A stretch of DNA of 64,000 nt from Nocardioides lijunqiniae. Lineage in GTDB: Bacteria > Actinomycetota > Actinomycetes > Propionibacteriales > Nocardioidaceae. Location: NCBI RefSeq assembly GCF_015024225.1, contig NZ_JACJGM010000012.1, positions 94,014 to 158,013 on the forward strand, given 5' to 3'. The translations under genes and the position numbers were made by a program. Positions 1-7,647 of the stretch are shown here, piece by piece (the first letter of the stretch is position 1; each line of letters begins with the position of its first letter). Under the pieces are notes generated by a model, which was not told the origin of the DNA, made no database searches, and was given only the letters and a program-made list of their open reading frames with translations.

Positions 1-779
1 GCGGTCGCGAAGCCCTCGAGCACGACCTCCTCGCCCTGCTTGACCTGCCACGGCACGGTGGCCTCGAAGGCGCTCGCCACCCCGCTCGCGGTGAACGTGC
101 CGCTCACGGTCGCTCCCTCCTCGGGAGCCGTGACGTTGACCAGGGCGAGGGTGTCGATCTCGCCCGCGCGCTTCAGCCCGGAGGAGGTGTCGACGCCGAA
201 GAGCGTGCTGGGGGAGCCGCCCAGCTCGACGGTCACCGGGTCCTTCTGCTGCTGGACGCCCTGGAGCGTGTAGACGAGCTGCTGGGCGGCGAGTCGCGCG
301 GTCCGCTTGCTCATGCCCTCCGGGGCGGTGGCGTAGGCGCTGTCGGCGAGCTCGACCACGAAGCCCGACCCGGCGTCGTAGGACACCGAGGCGAAGTCGC
401 CGGCGCTGAACAGGGTGCCGTAGTCGGCGTCGTTCGCGTCCCCGGCGGTCATCAACGCCGCCGCCTCGGCGAGCGGGTCGTCGCCCTCGACCTTGCGGAA
501 CTCGCGGTAGAGCCGCCGGCCCTGCGGGGTGTCGCCGACGAAGTAGACCGGCACCGTGACCTGCTCGCCCGAGCCGTCGCCGGAGCCGCCCGAGCCGTCG
601 CCCGCGTCGCTCGGCGTCGGGGCCGGCTCGCCGGACGGCGTGGCCTCGGAGCTCTGTCCGCCCGTGCCCTCGGGGTCGTCGGCGACCGGGTCGGGGTCGT
701 CGCCGCAGCCGGCCAGGACGACGCTGCCGACGAGGCCGGCGAGCGCGAGGGCGAGAGAACGACTCCGAGGGGTGCTCAT
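1..779 (-). CDS. GerMN/Gmad2-type lipoprotein (C-terminus beyond window)
   Basis: Probable exported lipoprotein, at least 259 residues, cut by the window edge at its C-terminus. The N-terminus is basic, then hydrophobic, and ends in the lipobox-like stretch LAGCGDD, followed by a Gly/Ser/Pro/Asp-rich linker. The next part (PVYFVGDTPQGRRLYREF, later VSYDAGSGFVVELADS) resembles the GerMN domain found in many actinobacterial surface lipoproteins. The last visible part (VNVTAPEEGATVSGTF) resembles the immunoglobulin-like Gmad2 domain. The ATG at 779 follows a possible -10 hexamer GAGGAT seven bases upstream, so the mRNA may be leaderless. Function is unknown; the domain assignment is from motif memory only. 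Confidence 0.72.
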   Translation of the reverse strand, partial: MSTPRSRSLALALAGLVGSVVLAGCGDDPDPVADDPEGTGGQSSEATPSGEPAPTPSDAGDGSGGSGDGSGEQVTVPVYFVGDTPQGRRLYREFRKVEGDDPLAEAAALMTAGDANDADYGTLFSAGDFASVSYDAGSGFVVELADSAYATAPEGMSKRTARLAAQQLVYTLQGVQQQKDPVTVELGGSPSTLFGVDTSSGLKRAGEIDTLALVNVTAPEEGATVSGTFTASGVASAFEATVPWQVKQGEEVVLEGFAT

Positions 780-920
780 GGCCTCCATCCTCGCGGGGCG
801 GCCCCGCTATTGCACGGTGATCGGGGGCGTGTCGGTCGCCCGCGGCCCTCGCGGTTCGCCTGCCCGGAGCGGGTGCGCCGTGCGAGCATGGAGGCGCCGA
901 GCCTGGGAGAGGGGCCTGTC

Positions 921-1259
921 GTGGACGACTGCCTGTTCTGCAAGATCGTGGCCGGGGAGATCCCCGCCGACATCGTGCACGCCACCGATCGCACGGTCGC
1001 GTTCCGCGACATCAACGCGCAGGCCCCTACCCACGTGCTCGTGGTGCCGCGCGACCACCACGCGAACGCCGCCGAGCTCGCCGCCGCCGACCCGGCCGCC
1101 TCCGCCGAGCTGGTCCTTGCCGCGGCCGCGGTGGCGCAGGCCGAGGGCCACGACGACTACCGGCTGGTCTTCAACACCGGCGCCGGCGCCGGGCAGAGCG
1201 TCTTCCACGCCCACGTGCACGTGCTGGCCGGGCGCGACCTGACCTGGCCGCCGGGATGA
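921..1259 (+). CDS. HIT family nucleotide-binding protein
   Basis: Small histidine-triad hydrolase of 112 residues from the chosen start. It begins VDDCLFCKIVAGEIPADIVH, the usual N-terminus of HINT-type proteins, and ends with the catalytic triad HAHVHVL. The family hydrolyses nucleoside phosphoramidates and acyl-adenylates. GTG 921 is chosen because a purine-rich GAGAGGGG lies about eight bases upstream and the family begins near DCLFC; ATG 888 in the same frame is an alternative. The stop overlaps the next gene by four bases (ATGA), suggesting co-translation. Confidence 0.88.
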   Translation: MDDCLFCKIVAGEIPADIVHATDRTVAFRDINAQAPTHVLVVPRDHHANAAELAAADPAASAELVLAAAAVAQAEGHDDYRLVFNTGAGAGQSVFHAHVHVLAGRDLTWPPG

Positions 1260-2473
1260 GCCGGCGGCGTACGACGCTGCTGGGCGCGGCCCTGCTCGCG
1301 GTCGTGCTGTCCGCGTGCTCCGGCACCGACGACCGCGCTCCGGCGGCGGCCACCGAGCCGTCGGCCGACGCCTCCGCGACGCCGACGGAGACGGCGAGCC
1401 CGCCGCCCGCCGCGCACCACCCCGACGTCGCACCTGCGAGGCTGAAGCCGCTGCGCGCCGGTGAGAAGCGCATCACGATGACGATGCCCGAGACCTACAC
1501 GCCGTCCGCGCCGACCGGCACCGGCACCGACGACTACCGCTGCTTCCTGCTCGACCCGCACCTGGCCCGCGACAGCTACCTCACCGGCACCAACGTCGTG
1601 CCCGGCAACCCCGACGTCGTCCACCACGTCATCCTCTTCCGGGTGCCGCCCGAGCAGGTCGCAGCCGCCGAGCAGAAGGACGCCGACACCGAGGGGCAGG
1701 GCTGGACCTGCTTCGGTGGCAGCGGCCTCGAGGGGGAGTTCACCAACCCCGACGACGCGCCCTGGCTCGGCGCCTGGGCGCCCGGTGGCGAGGAGACGAC
1801 GGTCAAGGCCGGCTACGGCGTCGACCTCCCGCGGGGATCGCGCATCGTCATGCAGGTCCACTACAACCTGCTCGCCGGCGCCAGCCCCGACATGAGCTCC
1901 ACCCAGGTCCGCGTCACCCGGCGCGACCCGCGCACGACCGCGCTGCACACGTTCCTGATGCCGGCGCCGGTCGAGATGCCGTGCCGTCCTGGCCGCGACG
2001 CCTCGCCGCTGTGCGACCGCGAGGCCGCCCTGGCCGACGCCCGCGACCGCTTCGGCTCCGCCGGCGGGGCGCTCGCGCAGGGCCTGCACTTCCTCTGCGG
2101 GAGCGACGTGGTGCCGTCCGGCACCACCGAGTGCACCCGCACGCTCGGCCGCGGGATGACCGTCCACGGCGTCGCCGGGCACATGCACCTGCTGGGGCGG
2201 CGCATCACGATCGAGACGAACCCCGGCACCCCCGAGGCGCGCACGGTGCTCGACGTGCGTCCGTGGAACTTCGACGACCAGGGCTCGCGCCCCATCGAGC
2301 CGGTCCACGTCGACGCCTTCGACACCGTCAAGGTCACCTGTCGCCACGCGCAGTGGCTGCGCGACCGGCTGCCCGCCTTCGAGACCCAGCGCGAGGACCG
2401 CTACGTCCTCTGGGGCGAGGGCACCACCGACGAGATGTGCCTCGGCATGCTGCAGGTCGCCTTCGACCGGTAG
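1256..2473 (+). CDS. Copper type II ascorbate-dependent monooxygenase-like lipoprotein
   Basis: 405-residue predicted lipoprotein: signal peptide with lipobox LSACSG, then a Pro/Thr/Ala-rich linker to about residue 70. The mature domain has features of the two-domain PHM/dopamine-beta-hydroxylase fold: VVHHVILF near residue 122 (double His), QVHYNLL near residue 200, HGVAGHMHLLG near residue 303, and DEMCLGML near the C-terminus (Met ligand region). The pattern suggests a copper-binding surface oxidase or monooxygenase. Substrate is unknown, and a purely copper-binding role is possible. Translationally coupled to the HIT gene. Confidence 0.68.
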   Translation: MSRRRTTLLGAALLAVVLSACSGTDDRAPAAATEPSADASATPTETASPPPAAHHPDVAPARLKPLRAGEKRITMTMPETYTPSAPTGTGTDDYRCFLLDPHLARDSYLTGTNVVPGNPDVVHHVILFRVPPEQVAAAEQKDADTEGQGWTCFGGSGLEGEFTNPDDAPWLGAWAPGGEETTVKAGYGVDLPRGSRIVMQVHYNLLAGASPDMSSTQVRVTRRDPRTTALHTFLMPAPVEMPCRPGRDASPLCDREAALADARDRFGSAGGALAQGLHFLCGSDVVPSGTTECTRTLGRGMTVHGVAGHMHLLGRRITIETNPGTPEARTVLDVRPWNFDDQGSRPIEPVHVDAFDTVKVTCRHAQWLRDRLPAFETQREDRYVLWGEGTTDEMCLGMLQVAFDR

Positions 2474-2480
2474 CGGCCTC

Positions 2481-2768
2481 TCAGACGTCGATCGTGAGGC
2501 GTACGTCGACCGCGTCGCCGAGCGCGATGCCCTCGGCCCGGCGGACGGCGTCCTTGAGGGGGACGACGTAGCCGCCGTCCTTGGGCCACAGCGAGGTCGT
2601 CCAGTCGGTGCCGCCGATGCGGACCGCGACCGGGATCATGCCCCAGCCGTAGGTCACGGCGGCCGCGGCGAGTGCGATCGCCTCGCACTCGTCCTCCGGC
2701 ACGCTCACGAAGTGGTACGGCGCCGGGCCGCGCCACTCCCAGACCTCGCCCGCGAACTCCAGCTGCAC
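2481..2768 (-). CDS. DUF1905-like small protein
   Basis: 95 residues starting from GTG 2768 (MQLEFAGEVWEWRGPAPYHF). The pattern LEFxGExWxWxGPAPYHFVSVP, with YGWGMIPVxVRIG and WTTSLWPKDGGYVVPLKDAVR following, is that of DUF1905 proteins, small beta-rich proteins often linked to YdeI/OmpD-associated domains. A GAGG-like element lies a few bases upstream of the GTG. It is convergent with the copper-protein gene, eight bases away, and lies just downstream of the small membrane protein gene on the same strand. Biochemical role not known. Confidence 0.72.
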   Translation of the reverse strand: MQLEFAGEVWEWRGPAPYHFVSVPEDECEAIALAAAAVTYGWGMIPVAVRIGGTDWTTSLWPKDGGYVVPLKDAVRRAEGIALGDAVDVRLTIDV

Positions 2769-2778
2769 CGGGCCCGCC

Positions 2779-3045
2779 TCAGCCGGGGAGCACCGCGTCG
2801 ACGAGGCGGAGGACGGCGAAGAGGACCGGCAGCCCGAAGACCACGAGCAGCACCCACGCGGTGATCCGGTGGCGCCGCAAGCTGGGATCGAGCTTGCCCG
2901 CGAAGTCGAGCAGCGCGCCGTCGGGCACGTGGTGGGTGAGGCCCATGCCGCGCGCGTCCGGGGGGAGGTGGCCGCCGGGGAACCAGACCGGAGGGGAGTC
3001 GTCGTCCCCGTCCCAGTCCTCGTCGTACTCGTCGGCCTCCCGCAT
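2779..3045 (-). CDS. Small membrane protein, function unknown
   Basis: 88 residues. The N-terminal third is very acidic (READEYDEDWDGDDD); the C-terminal part has one clear membrane span (ITAWVLLVVFGLPVLFAVL). ATG 3045 is preferred to the longer frame start at 3147 because a -10-like TACCGT (3057-3052) ends six bases before it, the leaderless arrangement seen at many genes here. It probably forms a two-gene unit with the downstream DUF1905-like gene. I do not recognise a family. Confidence 0.6.
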   Translation of the reverse strand: MREADEYDEDWDGDDDSPPVWFPGGHLPPDARGMGLTHHVPDGALLDFAGKLDPSLRRHRITAWVLLVVFGLPVLFAVLRLVDAVLPG

Positions 3046-3149
3046 GGCTCCACGGTACGGGGCACAACCCGGTGGGCCGCTGCGCCACGCTCCCGTAGCA
3101 TGGAGGGTGGCTCCGTACCCGACCGAAAGGCCGCCCGCCCAGGGCACCC

Positions 3150-4169
3150 ATGACTGACAGCAGCACCGACCGGACCCCCGCGGGCGACGCCCGCCAGACG
3201 CGGCACACCGTGGTCGTCCCCAACAGCATCAACATGGTCAGCCTGCTCGGCCCCGGCGACGAGCACCTCGCGCTGATCGAGCGCTCCTTCGGCGCCGACG
3301 TCCACGTGCGCGGCAACCGCATCACGCTCAACGGCGACCCCGGCGAGGTCGCCCTGGCCGAGCGCCTGCTCGACGAGCTGGTGACGATCATCCGCACCGG
3401 CCAGGGCGTGACGGCCGAGACCGTCGAGCGCGTGCTGGCGATGCTGCGCGCCGAGACGACCGAGCGCCCCGCCGACGTGCTCAGCCTCAACATCCTGAGC
3501 AACCGGGGCCGCTCGATCCGGCCCAAGACGCTCAACCAGAAGCGCTACGTCGACGCCATCGACAAGCACACGATCACGTTCGGCATCGGTCCGGCTGGCA
3601 CGGGCAAGACGTACCTCGCGATGGCGAAGGCCGTGCAGGCGCTGCAGTCGAAGAACGTCAACCGGATCATCCTGACCCGGCCCGCGGTCGAGGCCGGCGA
3701 GAACCTCGGCTACCTGCCCGGGACCCTGAGCGAGAAGATCGACCCCTACCTGCGTCCGCTCTACGACGCCCTGCACGACATGGTCGACCCCGAGACGATC
3801 CCCAAGCTGCTGGCGGCCGGGACCATCGAGGTGGCGCCCCTGGCGTTCATGCGCGGGCGCACGCTGAACGACTCCTTCATCATCCTCGACGAGGCGCAGA
3901 ACACCACGCCGGAGCAGATGAAGATGTTCCTCACCCGGCTGGGCTTCGGCTCCAAGATCGTGGTCACCGGCGATGTGACGCAGACCGACCTCCCGAACGG
4001 GATGAAGTCCGGGCTGCGGGTCATCCAGGGGATCCTCGACGACGTCGACGACATCTCGTTCAACACGCTGACGAGCCAGGACGTCGTGCGCCACCGGCTG
4101 GTCGGCAAGATCGTCGCGGCCTACGACGAGTTCGACGCCGAGCGCAGCACCCAGGCGTCGCCGCGATGA
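3150..4169 (+). CDS. phoH: PhoH family ATPase
   Basis: 339-residue PhoH-like NTPase of the YbeZ type, linked to rRNA maturation with YbeY. An N-terminal KH-like segment ([17 protein letters not shown]) precedes the P-loop GPAGTGKT at residues 147-154; the Walker B region is [11 protein letters not shown], followed by [13 protein letters not shown] and [12 protein letters not shown]. The order phoH-ybeY-corC-cdd is the standard actinobacterial arrangement, and the stop overlaps the ybeY start by four bases. The ATG at 3150 fits the family N-terminus. Confidence 0.94.
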   Translation: MTDSSTDRTPAGDARQTRHTVVVPNSINMVSLLGPGDEHLALIERSFGADVHVRGNRITLNGDPGEVALAERLLDELVTIIRTGQGVTAETVERVLAMLRAETTERPADVLSLNILSNRGRSIRPKTLNQKRYVDAIDKHTITFGIGPAGTGKTYLAMAKAVQALQSKNVNRIILTRPAVEAGENLGYLPGTLSEKIDPYLRPLYDALHDMVDPETIPKLLAAGTIEVAPLAFMRGRTLNDSFIILDEAQNTTPEQMKMFLTRLGFGSKIVVTGDVTQTDLPNGMKSGLRVIQGILDDVDDISFNTLTSQDVVRHRLVGKIVAAYDEFDAERSTQASPR

Positions 4170-4645
4170 CGATCGAGGTCCTCAACGAATCGGGGCTCCC
4201 GCTCGACGTCAAGCACCTCGCGCGCCTCTCGCGCTTCGTGATGGACGAGATGCGCGTCCACCCGCTCGCGGAGCTGTGCATCAAGGCCGTCGACGAGGAC
4301 ACCATCGCCGAGCTCAACGGGCACTGGATGGGCAAGGAGGGGCCGACCGACGTGCTGGCGTTCCCGATGGACGAGCTGCGGCCGGGCCTGGTGACCGAGG
4401 AGCCCGAGGAGGGCGTGCTCGGCGACCTGATGCTGTGCCCCGCGATCGCCGCACGGCAGGGCGCGGAGGCCGGCCACGGCACCGACGCCGAGATCGAGCT
4501 GCTCACCGTCCACGGCATCCTGCACCTGCTCGGCTACGACCACGCCGAGCCGGAGGAGCACGCCGAGATGTTCGGCCTCCAGGACACCTTGCTCGCCGCG
4601 TGGCGGACCCAGCTGCGGCCGGGTCCCGCCACGGTCGAGCCATGA
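4166..4645 (+). CDS. ybeY: Endoribonuclease YbeY (rRNA maturation factor)
   Basis: 159 residues. The zinc-binding signature HGILHLLGYDH lies near residues 115-125, with EEHAEMF following, as in the single-strand RNase YbeY that processes 16S rRNA 3' ends and takes part in ribosome quality control. The family marker GPTDVLAFPMDE is present near residue 60. Overlaps phoH upstream and the CNNM/CorC gene downstream by four bases each, so it is expressed as part of one operon. Confidence 0.95.
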   Translation: MTIEVLNESGLPLDVKHLARLSRFVMDEMRVHPLAELCIKAVDEDTIAELNGHWMGKEGPTDVLAFPMDELRPGLVTEEPEEGVLGDLMLCPAIAARQGAEAGHGTDAEIELLTVHGILHLLGYDHAEPEEHAEMFGLQDTLLAAWRTQLRPGPATVEP

Positions 4646-5970
4646 CCTCGGGCGATCTCTGGCTGCTGGTGACGGCAGCCGCCCTCGTCCTGCTGGCCGG
4701 CCTCTTCACGGCCGCCGACGCCGCGCTGGCGTCGTTCTCGAAGGCACGCGCCACCGAGCTCGTCGCCGAGGGCCGCGCGGGTGCGCGCGCCCTGGTCTCG
4801 ATCCTCGAGGACGCTCCGCGCTACCTCAACACCGCGCTCCTGCTGCGGCTGCTCTGCGAGATCTCCGCGATCGTCCTGGTCACCCTGCAGATCGACGAGC
4901 TCGTCGACGGCTCGTGGCTCGCCAGCGTGCTGACCGCGATCGGCGTGATGCTGCTGGTGTCCTTCGTGGTGATCGGCGTCGCGCCGCGCACCCTGGGCCG
5001 CCAGCACTCCGAGACCGTGGCGCTGGTCTCGGCCGCGCCGCTCGCGCTCTTCACGACCGTGCTCGGGCCGCTGCCGCGCCTGCTGATCCTGGTGGGCAAC
5101 GCGATCACCCCGGGGCGCGGCTTCCGCGAGGGCCCGTTCTCCAGCGAGACCGAGCTGCGCGAGATGGTCGACATGGCCGAGGCGTCGGCGCTGATCGAGT
5201 CCGACGAGCGCCGGATGATCCACTCGGTCTTCGAGCTCGGCGACACCTCGGTGCGCGAGGTGATGGTGCCGCGCAACGACGTCGTCTACATCGAGCACTT
5301 CAAGAACCTGCGGCAGACGCTGTCGCTGTTCCTGCGCAGCGGCTACTCCCGGGTGCCGGTCATCGGGGAGAACCTCGACGACATCCGAGGGTTCGCCTAC
5401 CTCAAGGACATCGTCCGCCGTGACTTCGAGGCGCCCGAGGTGGAGTTCACCCAGCGCATCGAGGAGGTCATGCGGCCGGTCCACTGGGTGCCGGAGTCCA
5501 AGCCCGTCGACGCCCTGCTGCGCGAGATGCAGGCGCGCCGCCAGCACATCGCGGTCGTCGTCGACGAGTACGGCGGCACGGCCGGCCTGATCACCATCGA
5601 GGACCTGCTCGAGGAGATCGTCGGCGAGATCACTGACGAGTACGACGACGACGAGATCGAGGTCGAGACCCTGCCCGAGGGCGTCGTCCGGGTGTCCTCG
5701 CGCTACCCCGTCGACGACCTCGACGAGCTCTTCGGCTTCGACGTCGAGGAGGAGGACGTCGACAGCGTCGGCGGCCTCATGGCCAAGCACCTCGGCCGCG
5801 TCCCGATCCCCGGCTCCACGGTCGAGGCCCACGGCCTGCGCTTCGTGGCCGAGGACGCCGCCGGCCGTCGCAACAAGATCGGCACGGTGCTCATCCACCG
5901 GGTCGAGCCCGAGGACGCCACCACCCACCACGACAAGCCCGCACCCGCCCTGGAGAACGCCAGTGAGTGA
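4642..5970 (+). CDS. CNNM/CorC family transporter-associated protein
   Basis: 442 residues. The N-terminal CNNM (DUF21) membrane domain of about 190 residues has several hydrophobic spans ([37 protein letters not shown]). Two CBS domains follow ([62 protein letters not shown]), and a C-terminal CorC_HlyC domain ([16 protein letters not shown]) closes it. The family is linked to Mg2+/Co2+ export or regulation and is often annotated hemolysin. The ATG at 4642 overlaps the ybeY stop. Confidence 0.92.
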   Translation: MTSGDLWLLVTAAALVLLAGLFTAADAALASFSKARATELVAEGRAGARALVSILEDAPRYLNTALLLRLLCEISAIVLVTLQIDELVDGSWLASVLTAIGVMLLVSFVVIGVAPRTLGRQHSETVALVSAAPLALFTTVLGPLPRLLILVGNAITPGRGFREGPFSSETELREMVDMAEASALIESDERRMIHSVFELGDTSVREVMVPRNDVVYIEHFKNLRQTLSLFLRSGYSRVPVIGENLDDIRGFAYLKDIVRRDFEAPEVEFTQRIEEVMRPVHWVPESKPVDALLREMQARRQHIAVVVDEYGGTAGLITIEDLLEEIVGEITDEYDDDEIEVETLPEGVVRVSSRYPVDDLDELFGFDVEEEDVDSVGGLMAKHLGRVPIPGSTVEAHGLRFVAEDAAGRRNKIGTVLIHRVEPEDATTHHDKPAPALENASE

Positions 5971-6304
5971 CCTGACCGCCGAGGACGCCAAGCTCGTCAC
6001 CCTCGCCCGCGCCACCCGCGCCCGCACCGGCGCCGCCGAGGGCGCCGCGATCCGCGACGCCGACGGCCGCACCTACGCCGCCGCCACGGTCGCCCTGCCC
6101 TCCCTGGCTGTCTCGGCGCTCCAGGTGTGCGTCGCGATGGCCGTCGCCGGCGGCTCGCAGGGGCTCGAGGCGGCCGTCGTCCTGGGCGACGCCGCCGAGC
6201 TCGCCCCCGCCGACCTGGCCGCCCTGAGCGAGCTCGCCGGACCCGGCGTCCTCGTCCATCGCGGCGACGCCCGCGGCACCATCGCCTCCACCTCGACCAC
6301 CTGA
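5963..6304 (+). CDS. Degenerate cytidine deaminase-like protein
   Basis: 113 residues from a GTG that overlaps the CorC gene by eight bases. It occupies the conserved cdd slot after corC, and the start (KLVTLARATRARTGAAEGAAIRDADGRTYAAATVALPSL) has the deaminase fold pattern. The zinc-site motifs are absent, however: there is no C/HAE motif after ALPSL and no PCxxC motif later, where AAELAPADLAALSELAG stands instead. It is likely a catalytically dead paralogue kept for a structural or regulatory role. Only repeats follow, so it ends the operon. Confidence 0.78.
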   Translation: MSDLTAEDAKLVTLARATRARTGAAEGAAIRDADGRTYAAATVALPSLAVSALQVCVAMAVAGGSQGLEAAVVLGDAAELAPADLAALSELAGPGVLVHRGDARGTIASTSTT

Positions 6305-6325
6305 CCCACCCCGCCGCACGCAACA

Positions 6326-6505
6326 GGTGGTCGAGCAGTGAGGAGCGCCAGCGACGAGCGCCCGTCGAGACCCCGTGAGTCGAGCGCCGAGCAGCGACCC
6401 ACGGTGGTTGAGGTGCGAGCGCAGCGAGCCTCGAAACCACGCCGCCGCACCCCACCGGTGGTCGAGCAGTGAGGAGCGCCAGCGACGAGCGCCCGTCGAG
6501 ACCCC
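6326..6505 (+). repeat. Three dispersed REP-like repeats
   Basis: Three short repeats in a row: type 1 (GGTGGTCGAGCAG... to ...GTCGAGACCCC) at 6326-6374 and 6457-6505, and type 2 (GGTGGTTGAGG... to ...CCTCGAAACCAC) at 6403-6440. Both types are imperfect inverted repeats that can fold back on themselves. The same sequences recur at 12794-13422, 14264-14302, 49742-49856 and 50361-50501. They flank a larger structured element on its left side. Confidence 0.9.
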
Positions 6506-6539
6506 TGCACCTCTGGCTGTCTCCTCCGGGCCGAGCCGG

Positions 6540-6704
6540 GGTGCCGCGCGCTTAGCCGGTCGCGTCTCCGCGTCAAGGATCGCCTGCGGCGCCCGCTTCG
6601 CGGCGGCCTGCGGCCGTCCTTGACCCGGAGCCTCTCTCGACCGGCTTGACGGCGCACGGGGCGACACGGGCTTCGCCCGCGCCGCCCGCGCAAGGCGCGG
6701 CACC
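6540..6704 (+). repeat. Composite structured element, copy A core
   Basis: About 165 bp of nested inverted repeats. Outer stem GGTGCCGCGC (6540-6549) with GCGCGGCACC (6695-6704); middle stem AGCCGGTCG (6554-6562) with CGACCGGCT (6638-6646); inner stem GTCAAGGA (6572-6579) with TCCTTGAC (6617-6624); side hairpin GGGC-TTC-GCCC near 6668-6678. It is related to copies at 49879-50030 and 50326-50168, where stems are kept although their sequence partly changes. No coding pattern is convincing. Whether it acts as RNA, DNA structure or mobile element is not known. Confidence 0.8.
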
Positions 6705-6722
6705 CTCCATGGCGAGGCTCCT

Positions 6723-6846
6723 GGTGGGCTGGTGTGACTGGTGGTGCGGCTACCGACAGTCAACGTCGGCAGTTCGTCGCCACCCCGGCCCGGCCAAGCG
6801 TGAAGACCTCCGCCCCAGGCCCGAACTGCCGACACCGGTGTCGATC
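6723..6846 (+). repeat. Inverted-repeat module attached to element A
   Basis: Immediately right of the core. It contains a perfect 12-bp inverted repeat, GTCGGCAGTTCG at 6765-6776 with CGAACTGCCGAC at 6822-6833, separated by 45 bp, preceded by a GGTGTGACTGGTGGTGCG stretch. The same module (reverse strand) occurs at 50050-50160, so core and module travel together as one composite unit. From 6847 to the next start at 6930 nothing else is seen apart from a likely -10 (TAGGGT 6918-6923). Confidence 0.75.
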
Positions 6847-6929
6847 TTCGGCGCCTCCGGCCCGACCGTCGCCCTGGCGAGGTCGAAAACGGGAGGCGAC
6901 CGCCCGCCCCGTCACCCTAGGGTCGCCGG

Positions 6930-7646
6930 GTGCACCTGACCGGCCCCGTCCACCCCCTCGACGTGGAGCTCCTGGAGGCGGTGGCCCACCGCTACCGGGT
7001 GACGGGAGCGGGCCTGACGTCCTGGCCGGACCCCCACGCCGGAGACGGTCCCTCCGAGGAGGAGTACTCCCGCTGCCTGGACCCTGCGAAGTACCTCGTC
7101 CTCCGTGCCCGCGCCCAGGCGTGGGCGGACGTGCTGGTGGGCCGAGGTCTCGCGGACGTCGTCGAGGTGACGGACCTCGACGAGGTGCCGCGCTCGGTGG
7201 CCGCCGCGACCCCGGACCGGGCGTACCGGATCGAGCCGCGTCGTCCTGGCGCGCTGCCGGTGCTGGTGTCGCTCAGGGGCATGGACGGCGTTGGGGAGAC
7301 GGTGCTCGAGCTGGGCGTCGGTCGCCCGTCGATCGCGTTGGCCCGCCTGCCGTACTGCGGCTGCGACGCGTGCGACGACGGCTCCGAGGCGCTGCTCGAG
7401 GAGCTCGACGGGCGGCTGGTCGACGTGGTGCGCGGGACGTTCGTGCACGTCACGACGCCGCACGGCTACGTCGTCACCCGCGAGGACGGGCTGGAGGCAT
7501 CGAGTGACGGCGAAGGGGAAGAGGGGGTGCTCGACCGGCTCGACGACGTCGTAGCGGACGCGCGTGCGGGCCGCTCGACGTACCCCGCAGTGCTGGGCCC
7601 GGCCTACGACGCGAGACGTGACACGACGGAGTGCGGATCGGAGTAA
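6930..7646 (+). CDS. DUF6226-like protein
   Basis: 238-residue soluble protein from GTG 6930; TAGGGT at 6918-6923 lies six bases upstream, suggesting a leaderless transcript. Recognisable stretches are SWPDPHAGDGPSEEEYSRCLDP, the C-rich LPYCGCDACDDGSEALLEELD, and a C-terminal segment with YPAVLGPAYDARRD. The CGCDACDDG motif with an EYSR-type N-terminus resembles actinobacterial DUF6226 proteins of unknown function. It is the first gene after the repeat region, and its TAA sits one base before the GTG of the tmsA-like gene. Confidence 0.75.
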   Translation: MHLTGPVHPLDVELLEAVAHRYRVTGAGLTSWPDPHAGDGPSEEEYSRCLDPAKYLVLRARAQAWADVLVGRGLADVVEVTDLDEVPRSVAAATPDRAYRIEPRRPGALPVLVSLRGMDGVGETVLELGVGRPSIALARLPYCGCDACDDGSEALLEELDGRLVDVVRGTFVHVTTPHGYVVTREDGLEASSDGEGEEGVLDRLDDVVADARAGRSTYPAVLGPAYDARRDTTECGSE

Positions 7647-7647
7647 C

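Noticed and set aside
6305..6929. Small protein genes in the repeat region (frames at 6375-6623 and 6646-6939)
   Set aside because: They follow the inverted repeats, lack ribosome sites, and their translations mirror the repeats. The structured-element reading explains the region better.
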